NCBI GenBank assembly: GCA_030710605.1
Contig: CP092874.1
Coordinates: forward strand, 24,027,921 to 24,091,920
Reading direction: 5' to 3'
Length of the DNA stretch: 64,000 bases
From: Cordylochernes scorpioides
Taxonomy: Eukaryota; Arthropoda; Arachnida; Pseudoscorpiones; Chernetidae
Within the stretch, counting starts at the first letter, position 1; each line of letters begins with the position of its first letter. The notes below the pieces were generated by a model. It made no database searches, was not told the DNA's origin, and was given only the letters and a program-made list of their open reading frames with translations. Below are positions 1 to 10,779 of the stretch, piece by piece. The position numbers and the translations under genes were made by a program.

Positions 1-819
1 TTCATTGAATTTCTCTGAGAAAAATATTATTTTTTAGGGTATAAAACGAAATTATTAAATTTTCCCGCCAAAAAAAATAAAAAATATCGTCTGCTCTTTT
101 ATTATTATTATTTTTTTTTTTTTTGGTCGATACGAAAACACAAATTTAAACTAAAAAAGATATCGGTATATTAATTAATGGAAGGGGACACAGATATAAA
201 GACATATAAATATATCTAACCAAACGACACCAAATAACAACAGTGCCAATACATTTCCAAACGAAATGTTGCATATTCACCGAAGAATTTCCAAAGCAGG
301 CGGTCAGGTTTTGCTTAAGAGCCATGGCGCAAGCACGGAACCTTACAAAACGCTGAACTATTTCTGTCGGTCTTGTAAGACATGCTTAAGAAACAATAGC
401 AACCTTACGCCTACCTCATGTACGCCATTTTTAATTAGGCTTTTATAATTAACAATATATATTGTTAATTTATATTGATTATTTAATATAACATTTTTTG
501 ATTGATTTGATGTGTTTTGTTTCTTTGTTTTTCAACCTTCTCTATTTGATAAGTTCTTTTGTGTTCTAAGTTCTTTTGTTAAAATTCTTTGTTTTACAAG
601 TTCGTTTGGTATTGAATTCTTTGTTTCGTTTGTCTACCTTCTATTTCGTTTGGTGTGTTGAAAACTAAGATTGTCAATCAAATTTTTAATGAATAAACGA
701 TGTACAAATAATATCTCTCGTGTCTTTATAAAAAAACAATTATTATTTTTAAAAATGTTGATATCTAGCTTTGTTAACAATGAATATTCTATTTTATCTT
801 TCTCACGAAATCTTTTATA
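1..819. other. AT-rich duplicated flank, no gene recognised
   Basis: Low-complexity, T-rich sequence matching 24138-25450. It contains a 60-codon plus-strand ORF at 266-448, conserved in both copies but without any domain I recognise. It ends in the 10-bp target duplication of the LINE (810-819). Confidence 0.6.
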
Positions 820-953
820 CAACAACAAACAAACAAAACAGCTTTATTAGGGCATCTTGCCCTGTACAGATTCGCCTTTGAATTACTGACAATATTCAAC
901 ACAAGAGAAAAAGGAGAGATGGAGTATTTACAATTAAAGTATGGCAAATATTT

Positions 954-2325
954 TTATTGTGCCCCTGTTCTTCTCTCTTCCACGAGTGCAATTTTATTTA
1001 CAACCGATTTTTGGTAGTTGAACAGTTCTATTGCCCAACTTTTCTTATCTGAAACAGTTTTTATTGTCTTTAATGAGTTCAAATGTGGTCTAGGAAGACT
1101 TTTCAGGATCTTTTTTCTCTCACCTTCCAGATCTCCGCACTCGGCAGTAAAATGGTATATCTCATCGGTTATCTGACCTCCGCATAACTTACAGTACAAA
1201 TCTTCTTTCTTAATTACGTAGATATGATTTTCTTTGATCAATGTTGATATTATCCTGATCTGTGCAATAAAACTCACTAAAGCTGAGGACAGATTGCATG
1301 AAAAATAATGTTCTGGAATGAATGAATCATAAAGTAACCTATAGTTTGAGTATGTTTTCGTAAGAGATAATTTTGCCAGATCTTGCTGCAATAGCTGTTC
1401 AATTTTTATTTTTAGTATATTCGGTAGTTCGATCTGTATGTCATCATAATTTAACCTAAGGTTTAGCCGTGTGAGTCCACAATGATTGATGATATCCATG
1501 ATATTTTTACAGAATCCTATAGGTTTTTTTGTCATTAAGGAAATTTCCTTCAATCTATTCCAGCATAGCTTAGGTAGTCTATTTTCTTCCATTTCCTGTA
1601 ATCTAATGAAATATTTCATAATTAGTTTGATCGTTGTAAAAGTCAGAGATAATCTGCCTGTTTCCAACCTTACAATATACCCCGGTATATATCTTGGCAG
1701 ATTCAGAAAGTTTTTGATAAACGTATTCTGTATTTGGTCTATAATATCGGTATTGTCCCAAGCCCACACAGAGGGGCCGCATAAAGTAGTATTGATTTAA
1801 TAACTGAGTCAAATAAATTCAGTGCAACTTTTAATGAATTAATTTTTTCCCTTTTTATCAGTCTAATAGTTGCATTTATTGCCGTATTTGCTTTGGCTTT
1901 ATAAAAGAGGGCTACCTTTTTGCTATTATTAGTGGTAGTGAATGGAAATCCCAAATACATAATATTGGACGCAACAGTCAGTGGGATGTCCCCCCAGTAC
2001 CAGTTTTCGTGTCTTGCCGGTCTTCCTCCATTTCTAAATACCATCACCTTGGACTTATTTTCTTTTAAAACTAATTTGTTATTGTCCAGATAAGACTTTA
2101 GTAAATTGATTTTAGTTTGTAGGTTAATTTTAGATTCTCCAATTATGGCTATGTCATCCGCATACATAAGTAGGTGTAAAACGCCAAAATCAGGGAGATG
2201 AAATCCTGTAAGTGCTGAGTTATTATAAAGTTCTATTAGGTCGGCCATATATAATATAAATAAAAGTGGGGAAAGTGATTCTCCCTGCAACACTCCAGAA
2301 TTAATTTTCACATTACTTGAATATT
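954..2325 (-). pseudogene. LINE reverse transcriptase C-terminal half and 3' end
   Basis: Two overlapping minus-strand frames (2335-1739 and 1769-954) carry the second half of ORF2. The first has GVLQGESLSPLLFILYMADL and the catalytic LMYADDIAI box. The second has the thumb and connection region and a CKLCGG...HFTAEC zinc-like motif, ending ERRTGAQ. A frameshift lies between 1740 and 1770. The 3' UTR and tail follow at 820-953. Relatives of this C-terminus occur at 34745-35005 and 42360-42630. Confidence 0.9.
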
Positions 2326-2329
2326 GCCC

Positions 2330-2893
2330 TGACAAAAGTTACTATTTACGGGTTAACACACAAATACAATATACTAGGGCCTACAGTAAGAGTAACTTAA
2401 GCACAGAAAAATCGTGGACTCAAAAGTACAACACCTCTTCAAAATGACAAAAGTTACTATTTACGGGTTAACACCCAAATACAATATACTAGGGTCTACA
2501 GTAAGAGTAACTTAAACACAGAAAAGAGTACACTCAAGAGTACAACACCAACAACAAAAGGGAGAAAAAAACAACTCACGATTTGTTAAATAAAATAAAA
2601 CAGTACTTAGCTTTATTGTAGCGTTGGCAGGGAGCGGACCGGGGTTTCACAGGTATGCGTGGAGAAACACCAGACAAGCACACAGAGAACGCTTTAAGCG
2701 TCCCAACTCGAACACTACTCCACGACTCCACGCATTCCGTTTCAACCCCCTTTTATATACAAACATGGCCACATTCGTCCAATGAGAAGGCGGGAGAGAT
2801 TTGTTCACAAACAAACGAAAACACAAATTCTTTCCACTAAAACCTGAGATAAGATATGATAAGATTGCAAATATTTGTCAATATAATTTGACA
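2330..2893. mobile_element. Solo LTR inserted in the LINE
   Basis: A 564-bp block starts TGACAAAAG and ends TTTGACA (TG...CA termini). It is flanked by the 4-bp direct repeat gccc at 2326-2329 and 2894-2897. Removing the block and one gccc restores the LINE frame at this point. Inside, about 70 bases from 2331 are repeated from about 2443 (a 112-bp offset). No gag or pol lies between, so it is a solo LTR left by LTR-LTR recombination. It differs from the 221-bp LTR at 14996. Strand cannot be set. Confidence 0.85.
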
Positions 2894-3104
2894 GCCCTTT
2901 CCATCGGATAGTAATCTTAGCTTCTTGGTAAAAGTTTTTTATCAGCATTACAAATTTATTGCTAATGCCCATTTTATGCAATTTTTGCCAAAGTAAATCA
3001 TGTGGTACTGTGTCGAAAGCTTTAGTCAAATCGACGAAGAAGACATATAGCTTGCCTCGTTTTCTTCTCAAAGATAACACAGGTCTACAAAAAAAACTTT
3101 TTTT
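2894..3104 (-). pseudogene. LINE reverse transcriptase palm fragment
   Basis: This short LINE piece lies between the DNA transposon and the solo LTR. The conceptual peptide includes the motif FFVDLTKAFDTVPHDLLW, the first catalytic aspartate block of a LINE reverse transcriptase. It ends in KITIRWKG, which joins in frame to QYSSNV after removal of the LTR and one copy of its 4-bp target duplication. Confidence 0.85.
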
Positions 3105-4392
3105 TTGCACAAGAGAACCTGATGGTGTTTCTAGTGTAACTTTTCATGCTGAACTCAAAAATCTAATCAGAAATTTCCCATCACCCATGGTTTTTGCCTG
3201 ACGATCTTTTTTTAGTATTGGGATAAATACATGCATCCAACATGAAAGAGACTTACGAAAACATGAAACTGCTTTTGAAAAAGATAGAATATGAAAGATA
3301 CGGTTGGAAAATATGCACCGATTTGAAAGTCGTTGCTCTCTTGCGGGGATTACAGCTTGGATATACAAAATTTTGTTGTTTTCTGTGTGAGTGGGATAGC
3401 AGAGATAGGGAAAGGCATTACATTAAAAAAATCTGGTCAAACCGTAAAATCTTTACTCCAGGATATAAAAATATTGCAAATCTACCCCTGATCGATTCAG
3501 AAAATATTTACTTACCACCATTACATATTAAACTGGGATTAATGAAGAACTTTGTCAAGGCAATGGATCGAAATGCCAGTGGATTTGCCTACCTAAAACA
3601 AAAAAATTCTAGTATAAGTGAAACGAAGATTAAAGAAGGCATTTTCGTTGGACCTCAGATTCGAGAATTGCAGCAGGATGGAAATTTTCAAAATAGTTTG
3701 AATGAAGTTGAAGCAGCAGCATGGAATTCCTTTAGAAACGTTTGCAAAAACTTCTTAGGAAGTGTCAAGGTTGAAAATTACCGAGACATAGTTAATGATC
3801 TGTTGCTTTCCTACAAGGCACTGGGATGTAACATGTCCCTCAAGATCCATTTCCTGCATTCACATCTAGATTTCTTTCCAGACAATCTTGGCGCAGTTAG
3901 CGATGAGCATGGTGAGAGGTTTCATCAAGCTATATCAAGCATGGAGAAGCGGTACCAAGGTAAATGGAGTCCCGCTATGCTTTCCGACGACTGCTGGGCA
4001 CTCAAGAGGGATCTACCACAAGCAACGTATAGAAGAAAATCCACTGTCACTGCTTTTCAATAATAAATATGTTTCGTTCATATATGCCTTTATATTAACA
4101 ATATTTCCAAATTCAAGTAGGTGTATCTCAGAAATATTGTGTAATAGAAAAAAACTTATGGTATATTTGGATTCAGGACATGTAGATAAGATGCTATTTC
4201 TTTGTGGACAAAGAAAAATATTTTTGATAAACCAGTTACGTGACATTGTTTGCAATTTTTAGTGTATTTATCCCAATACTAAAAAAAGACCGTCACGCAA
4301 AAACCATACGTGATGGGAAATTTCTGATTAGATTTTTGAGTTCAGCATGAAAAGTTACACTAGAAACATAATCAGGTTCTCTTGTGCAAAAA
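3101..4392 (+). mobile_element. DNA transposon with about 129-bp inverted repeats, inserted in LINE ORF2
   Basis: The segment about 3103-3231 is repeated in inverted orientation at about 4264-4392 with few mismatches. Both ends carry the motif TTTTGCACAAGAGAACC. The element splits the LINE reverse transcriptase: LINE codons resume on each side. A 273-residue ORF begins 11 bases inside the left repeat. I could not identify the target-site duplication, because the left boundary lies in a T/A homopolymer, so the superfamily is open. Confidence 0.8.
3242..4063 (+). CDS. Transposon-encoded protein, family not recognised
   Basis: A 273-residue ORF lies inside a pair of 129-bp inverted repeats. Near residue 33 it has a CFLCEWD segment, and later the distinctive segments LPPLHIKLGLMKNFVK (about residue 92), LGCNMSLKIHFLHSHLDFF (about 193) and DEHGERFHQ (about 222), followed by a basic, tryptophan-containing end. 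The conserved look and the H-x2-H and DEHGE motifs suggest the C-terminal part of a transposase-like protein; I have seen similar uncharacterised proteins in animals but cannot place the family. The N-terminal half expected of an autonomous transposase is missing, so this may be a terminal exon or a deletion derivative. Translation is inferred from the open frame only. Confidence 0.6.
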   Translation: MKETYENMKLLLKKIEYERYGWKICTDLKVVALLRGLQLGYTKFCCFLCEWDSRDRERHYIKKIWSNRKIFTPGYKNIANLPLIDSENIYLPPLHIKLGLMKNFVKAMDRNASGFAYLKQKNSSISETKIKEGIFVGPQIRELQQDGNFQNSLNEVEAAAWNSFRNVCKNFLGSVKVENYRDIVNDLLLSYKALGCNMSLKIHFLHSHLDFFPDNLGAVSDEHGERFHQAISSMEKRYQGKWSPAMLSDDCWALKRDLPQATYRRKSTVTAFQ

Positions 4393-6303
4393 TCTTGTTG
4401 ACCAGTGTAATTGGATGAGTGAATTCAGTAGTAGTATGTGGTCAGTGCATGATCTGTTCTTACGGAAACCTGCTTGATTTTCTAAAATAATCTCTCTTTT
4501 TTCTATCCAGTTGTTTAATCAGTTTCTTAGTATTGTAGTGAATAATTTAGATATATTACTGCAGAGGGCAATCCCTCTATAATTTGTCGGGTTGTTCTTA
4601 TCACCGCTTTTATATATGGGGTGTACTATTGAGTTCGTCCAGAGTTGCGGGTATTTTTCTGTGGACATTATTTTGTTGAATAGGTTTTTCAATTTAGTTA
4701 AAGTCGGTGTCGGTAAATTCTTTAGCAACTCATTTGGTATACCATCGAGTCCCACTGCTTTGCCATTCGCTAGTTTTTTTGCTACATCATAAATCTCTTC
4801 AAGGGTTATTTCCGCGTCTAAATCTGGATCTTTCCAACCAATCATCTGGTTTAACGTAAAAGTAGCTTCATTATTTTCTTTGTTCAGTAAATTTTTATAA
4901 AATAAAAACCATTCTTTTATATCAATCTCTCCTTGTATTATTGTTTTTTTTTCTAAAGGCTGCAATGGCATTCCAGAAGGATTTGGGATCTTTGGCGTTT
5001 TTTATCATTTCATTCTTGTCCTTATTAAATTCATCTCTTTTTCTTTGCAGGAGCTTAAGATATTCCCTCCTAGCTTCAATATATTTTTGGCGGTCGTGTG
5101 TGTGATTTGAGATCCTACATCTTTGTAAACTTACTTTGGTCGTTTTTTTCATAATGTAACAATCTTTGTCATACCAAGGTTTTGAAAGTTGATGTCGTCG
5201 TTTTGCGAATTTAATTATATTTGCCGATTCCATTGCCGTGTAGATCTGTTTAGTAAAATTTACTGTTTTTGTGTTAATATCGGTTTCATTTCCATCTTCT
5301 ATATCACTTAAGTTATGTTTTAGCATCTCCACATTTTCTTTCGTCCAAATGAATTTTCGTGTCAGTATTTCATTGTTGTACGAGGATTTAATAGCTTCAT
5401 ACCCAGTATTAATTTGTAAAACAGTTGGTAAGTGGTCTGAATATGAAAGTTCTTCGATCCACATATCCGATATGATCTGTGTTAAACCGTGTGTGTACAT
5501 AAAATAATCCAAAACCGATGAACCTCTTTCTGAAATAAAAGTGAATGAGCCGTTCGTATCCCCTTTAGTTCTGCCATTTGCTATTGTTATAGAATTTGAT
5601 TCTGTGAAGGAAATTAGTTTGTCAGATAGTTTCGAAGATATTGGGTCTTTAGATTTTCTATATTTGTTAAGGGATGAATTTAGTTTCAGTGGGTTATGGA
5701 AGCCTCCAGCATTGCCTATTCTTATATTGATATCACCGGCTATTAGCACTTCGTTACCTTCATTCATGTGATATTCAATGTGCCTAAGTAAGTTTGTAAA
5801 GATTTTGTTCTTGTAATGCATTTGGTGGTAAATATACAAACAGCAAACAAATACTCTCGGTGGTTTTGCCAAGAAATTTGTGCGTCAAAACAGATATCCA
5901 ATAAGGTTTTTTTTTCGAATTTTCTAACCGGATGTTGAAAGTTTTTTTTTATTCCAATCAGAATTCCCCCCGAGCCCCTTCCCTTTAGTTCTGTTTTCAT
6001 TGCTGGGCTTTGAATTATGTGGTATTCATCTGTTAATAATTCGAGATCATTCGTAATCCATGTTTCACTTAGTGCAAAAAGTTCGTATTTTTTTAGGTAT
6101 TCAACGAGTGGAAATATTGAAGTTATTCTAATAAAACCATTTATATTCCATTGTAAAATTTTTATTTTAGTATCTATATGTTTGGCCAGGGTTACTTGTT
6201 TGTCTTTTTTTGCCGATTCACAATTTTTCGTATGTGGATATCTAATTTTAGCTGTGTTTCTATCCGATATATTTTTCGTAACCTTTGGGTTTGATATTAC
6301 CAA
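4393..6303 (-). pseudogene. LINE ORF2, endonuclease and start of reverse transcriptase
   Basis: Minus-strand reading frames at 6303-5764, 5872-4922 and 4971-4519 form one broken protein. The first holds an APE endonuclease start (KILQWNINGF, then SETWITND). The second holds the GDINIRIGN segment and the SDHLPTVLQ motif with its catalytic aspartate and histidine. The third begins the reverse transcriptase (NGKAVGLDGIPNELLK and PIYKSGDKNNPTNYRGIAL). Frameshifts lie near 5865 and in a poly-A run near 4940. The frame then runs into the DNA transposon inserted at about 3101-4392. Confidence 0.85.
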
Positions 6304-6319
6304 TTCTCTTTTGTTTGTA

Positions 6320-6454
6320 TTTTCATCCAGTTGCTATAACTCCGCACCCTCCTTGGTGGAGATTTTACCATTGAGAACCCGATAAACTGTTCCATTGACA
6401 ATCAGTTTATCATCCCTAAGTTTAGCCGTGATTCCTTTGTTTAAGAATTATTTT
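6320..6454 (-). pseudogene. LINE ORF1 C-terminal remnant
   Basis: About 30 codons in frame end at a stop near 6335, just upstream of ORF2. The short conceptual tail reads TVYRVLNGKISTKEGAEL. The remainder of ORF1 was never copied, since the target duplication follows directly at 6455. No domain can be assigned. Confidence 0.5.
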
Positions 6455-6493
6455 ATCTTTTATATAAATATATTAATTTATTGTTATAATATA

Positions 6494-7009
6494 CAGTTAA
6501 ATCTGTCTATACCGCCCCCTCTTGGGACTCACCAAAATAGGGTGCTATAGAGAGTGGGTGCTATAGACAGGTCACTTTTAATGTAAATCGCATCGTGCTA
6601 TGTCCCCCATATCTCGCTTTGCGTCGGGGTTACGTTCCAAAAAAAAAAAAAAACACGACGCAAATTGAAACGAAGCAAAGTGAAAATAAATTTTCTATAG
6701 AAAACCATTTAATGATCGAAGATTGATTTTTAGTTAGAAAGGGAATCCCCAAATTTTGATGGCATGGCGCAATCAAAAACAAAGGTGTTGCCATATTTTA
6801 GGGGGAAAAAAATAAAGACTCGAATCCAAAACAACGCAACTTCGAAAATTTAACGACGCACAGTGAAAATCAGTAAAAATTAAGCAGCGACGCAACTTCG
6901 AAAAAAACACAAAACGAAACGATGCAAACCGAGGTATTGGTGTATTTAAAATAGGGCGCTATAGAGATTGAGGCGTTATTTAGAGGGGCGCTATAGACAG
7001 ATTGAACTT
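6494..7009. mobile_element. pogo/Tigger-like MITE, copy 1
   Basis: The left end reads CAGTTAAATCTGTCTATA, the right end is its decayed inverse, and TA lies on both sides. The interior has two sets of short cgctatagagag motifs and an A-run. It has no coding capacity. The better preserved copy is 25474-25977. The cag...ctg ends with a TA target are typical of pogo/Tigger elements. Confidence 0.75.
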
Positions 7010-7216
7010 TATGTTTTTTTTCAGAATATTTTTTTTTACTTTTTAATATGATATATTCCACACAACATAGATTTTTCACAATAGAACTCTGCTGCTCTGA
7101 TGATAATTTTAATTGTAATTTCTACTTATTATACAGAGTAAAATTATTTTTACTTTTTTTTCTACAGGATATAATACAAGGATCTAAAAATAGAATGGCT
7201 ACCTCTCCTGTCAAAA

Positions 7217-10200
7217 TACACTCATGGACAAAATTTAAGGATGTGAAAAGTCTTTGATGTCTCCAGTCACCAGTTTTTTTTTTTATTTATTTATTATTTT
7301 TACTTTTTTTTTTTATAGAGACAGGGATATTTTGTTCACACTTGGTTATCTCGTGTATCTTCAATAAAGTTCACTGTAATATCTTTCAGAGTTATTGTCT
7401 GAATCCCGATATACATGCTAAAAGGTACACTTCCTTAAGTTTTGTCCATGAGTGTATATACACTCGGTTATCTGGTGTGTCTTCAATAAAGGTCACTGTA
7501 ATATCTTTCACAGTTATTGTCTGAGTCCCGATATACATGCTGAAAGGTAAAACTTCCTTAAGTTTTGTCCATGAGTGTATATACACTTGGTTATCTCGTG
7601 TGTCTTCAATAAAGGTCACTGTAATATCTTTCAGAGTTATTGTCTGAATCCCGATATACATGTTAAAAGGTAAAACTTCCTTAAGTTTTGTCCATGAGTG
7701 TATATACACTTGGTTATCTCGTGTATCTTCAATAAAGGTCACTGTAATCTCTTTCAGAGTTATTGTCTCAATCCCGATATATATGCTAAAAGGTACACTT
7801 ACGTAAGTTTTGTCCATGAGTGTATATACACTTGGTTATCTCGTGTATCTTCAATAAAGGTCACTGTAATATCTTTCAGAGTTATTGTCTGAATCCCGAT
7901 ATACATGTTAAAAGGTACAACTTCCTTAAGTTTTGTCCATGAGTGTATATACACTTGGTTATCTCGTGTGTCTTCAATAAAGGTCACTGTAATATCTTTC
8001 ACAGTTATTGTCTGAATCCCGATATACATGCTGAAAGGTAAAACTTCCTTAAGTTTTGTCAATGAGTATATATTGGTTATCTCGTGTGTCTTCAATAAAG
8101 GTCACTGTAATATCTTTCAGAATTATTGTCTGAATCCCGATATACATGTTAAAAGGTACACTTCTTTAAGTTTTGTCCATGAGTGTATATACACTTGGTT
8201 ATCTCGTGTGTCTTCAATAAAGGTCACTGTAATATCTTTCACAGTTATTGTCTGAATCCCGATATACATGCTGAAAGGTAAAACTTCCTTAAGTTTTGTC
8301 AATGAGTATATATTGGTTATCTCGTGTGTCTTCAATAAAGGTCACTGTAATATCTTTCAGAGTTATTGTCTGAATCCCGATATACATGCTAAAAGGTACA
8401 CTTCCTTAAGTTTTGTCCATGAGTGTATATACACTTGGTTATCTCGTGTATCTTCAATAAAGGTCACTGTAATCTCTTTCAGAGTTATTGTCTCAATCCC
8501 GATATACATGCTAAAAGGTACACTTCCTTAAGTTTTGTCCATGAGTGTATATACACTTGGTTATCTCGTGTATCTTCAATAAAGGTCACTGTAATATCTT
8601 TCAGAGTTATTGTCTGAATCCCGATATACATGTTAAAAGGTACAACCTCCTTAAGTTTTGTCCATGAGTGTATATACACTTGGTTATCTCGTGTATCTTC
8701 AATAAAGGTCACTGTAATATCTTTCAGAGTTATTGTCTGAATCCCGATATACATGTTAAAAGGTACAACCTCTTTAAGTTTTGTCCATGAGAGTGTATAT
8801 ACACTTGGTTCCTTGAGGGACTCTCTTTGGAGCTCCTGTTGAATGAGGTGGTGAGAAACAGAGCTGGAGCGTTTGCGTTGTTCAAATTTTGGAAGACGGC
8901 TGAAGAGAAAAGAAAGCTATATACATAATCTAATTGATGTAAATAATCATATGTAAATAATCTTTGTCAGGATTAGAATGACGAATCCTGTATGGGACTT
9001 TGATTCCAGTAAAAGGCTTGTTACTGCTGTTGTATATAGTCACAGTGTAGAAAATACTATACTATACCTACTACCTATATCTCTGTATTCTTAGTTCTCT
9101 TCTCTTCAATTACTCTGTAAACTGGCGAATACTTTATAGGACGAGAGGTCCTCAATATAGGCTTTTGTTGTTGTTGTTGTTATATATACACTTGGTTATC
9201 TCGTGTGTCTTCAATAAAGGTCACTGTAATATCTTTCACAGTTATTGTCCGAATCCCGATATACATGCTGAAAGGTAAAACTTCCTTAAGTTTTGTCCAT
9301 GAGTATATATTGGTTATCTCGTGTGTCTTCAATAAAGGTCACTGTAATATCTTTCACAGTTATTGTCCGAATCCCGATATACATGCTGAAAGGTAAAACT
9401 TCCTTAAGTTTTGTCCATGAGTATATATTGGTTATCTCGTGTGTCTTCAATAAAGGTCACTGTAATATCTTTCACAGTTATTGTCTGAATCCCGATATAC
9501 ATGCTGAAAGGTAAAACTTCCTTAAGTTTTGTCCATGAGTATATATTGGTTATCTCGTGTGTCTTCAATAAAGGTCACTGTAATATATTTCAGAGTTATT
9601 GTCTGAATCCCGATATACATGCTAAAAGGTACACTTCCTTAAGTTTTGTCCATGAGTGTATATACACTTGGTTATCTCGTGTATCTTCAATAAAGGTCAC
9701 TGTAATATCTTTCAGAGTTATTGTCTGAATTCCGATATACATGTTAAAAGGTACAACTTCCTTAAGTTTTGTCCATGAGTGTATATACACTTGGTTATCT
9801 CGTGTGTTTTCAATAAAGGTCACTGTAATATCTTTCAGAGTTATTGTCTGAATCCCGATATACATGCTGAAAGGTACAACTTCCTTAAGTTTTGTTCATG
9901 AGTGTTTATACACTTGGTTATCTTGTGTGTCTTCAATAAAGGTCACTGTAATATCTTTCAGAGTTATTGTCTGAATCCCGATATACATGCTAAAAGGTAC
10001 AACTTCCTTAAGTTTTGCCCATGAGTGTATATACACTTGGTTATCTCATGTGTCTTCAATAAAGGTCACTGTAATATCTTTCACAGTTATTGTCTGAATC
10101 CCGATATACATGCTGAAAGGTAAAACTTCCTTAAGTTTTGTCCATGAGTATATATTGGTTATCTCGTGTGTCTTCAATAAAGGTCACTGTAATATCTTTC

Positions 10201-10388
10201 ACAGTTATTGTCTGAATCCCGATATACATGCTGAAAGGTAAAACTTCCTTAAGTTTTGTCCATGAGTATATATTGGTTATCTCGTGTGTCTTCAATAAAG
10301 GTCACTGTAATATCTTTCAGAGTTATTGTCTGAATCCCGATATACATGCTAAAAGGTACAACTTCCTTAAGTTTTGTCCATGAATGTA
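7217..10388. repeat. Expanded MITE-derived minisatellite (118-123 bp unit)
   Basis: The left end is a Tc1-like inverted repeat, TACACTCATGGACAAAA (7217), and the right end is its inverse. Between them a half-element is repeated about two dozen times. The common period is 123 bp; a variant lacking 5 bases in the tatatacact part has period 118 (for example 9291 to 9409). The counterpart at 26182-26396 has the half-unit once. Because 123 is divisible by three, long frames with 41-residue periodicity appear on both strands; I regard these as by-products. The array is interrupted by a LINE fragment at 8811-9182. Confidence 0.9.
8811..9182 (+). mobile_element. LINE 3' fragment inserted in the minisatellite
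   Basis: This insertion is flanked by the 15-bp repeat tatatacacttggtt (8796-8810 and 9183-9197), which is part of the minisatellite unit. It begins with about 36 codons of a LINE C-terminus (segments LLLNEVVRNRAGAFALF and KFWKTAEEKRK), then a stop. The 3' end has a small stem (aggac...gtcct) and a TTGTTG tail ending near 9180. It is a 5' truncated retrotransposon. Confidence 0.85.
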
Positions 10389-10779
10389 GTTTGTGGTAGG
10401 AATATCAATTTTGATAAGTGAACTTTCTGAAAATCTGGCAGAGTTTACATATTGGACTTGGTTTTATGTAACTTTTTGAACGATATTATCAAAAGTACAA
10501 TATCATCAAGCGAACAGTTTCTCGTAAGATTTTTTATTTAGCTGAGCTCTTTCGAGTATTTATTTTCTTCTACGGAAGTACGATGTTTCCGAAAAATTAT
10601 TCTTTTCACGAATTCAAGCAACAAGGTAAAATTAAGGAATACTTTTAATCATGAATTTTATACTTTTATCATTGCTTTATATTATGGTGTTGTGGTTTTA
10701 TTCCCCCCAAATGTGAACTCTCGCTCTTTGCTGTTTCCCAGATATTATTTCAGTCAATTTTCTTAACGATTTTTAAAAT
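10389..10779. other. Duplicated spacer, no gene recognised
   Basis: AT-rich sequence nearly identical to 26397-26787. I see no ORF, RNA motif or terminal repeat. It links the MITE to the hammerhead repeat in both copies. Confidence 0.6.

Larger units (their letters stand above)
820..6454 (-). mobile_element. 5' truncated APE-type LINE with nested insertions
   Basis: A non-LTR retrotransposon on the minus strand. Its 3' end has a CAACAAC-type tail (820-840) next to a short stem (agggc...gccct) and an AATAAA-like stretch. It is flanked by a 10-bp direct repeat, atcttttata, at 810-819 and 6455-6464. The paralogous site near 25437-25447 has that sequence once and no LINE, so the boundaries are well supported. 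Only the C-terminal end of ORF1 is left (about 6320-6454), as expected from 5' truncation. ORF2 encodes endonuclease, reverse transcriptase and a C-terminal CCHC-like motif but has several frameshifts and two insertions. The clade looks Jockey/CR1/L2-like, which needs a phylogeny. Confidence 0.9.

Noticed and set aside
266-448. 60-codon ORF conserved in both copies (24425-24607)
   Set aside because: Conservation is expected from the duplication; no domain or codon evidence, and it is too short to support.
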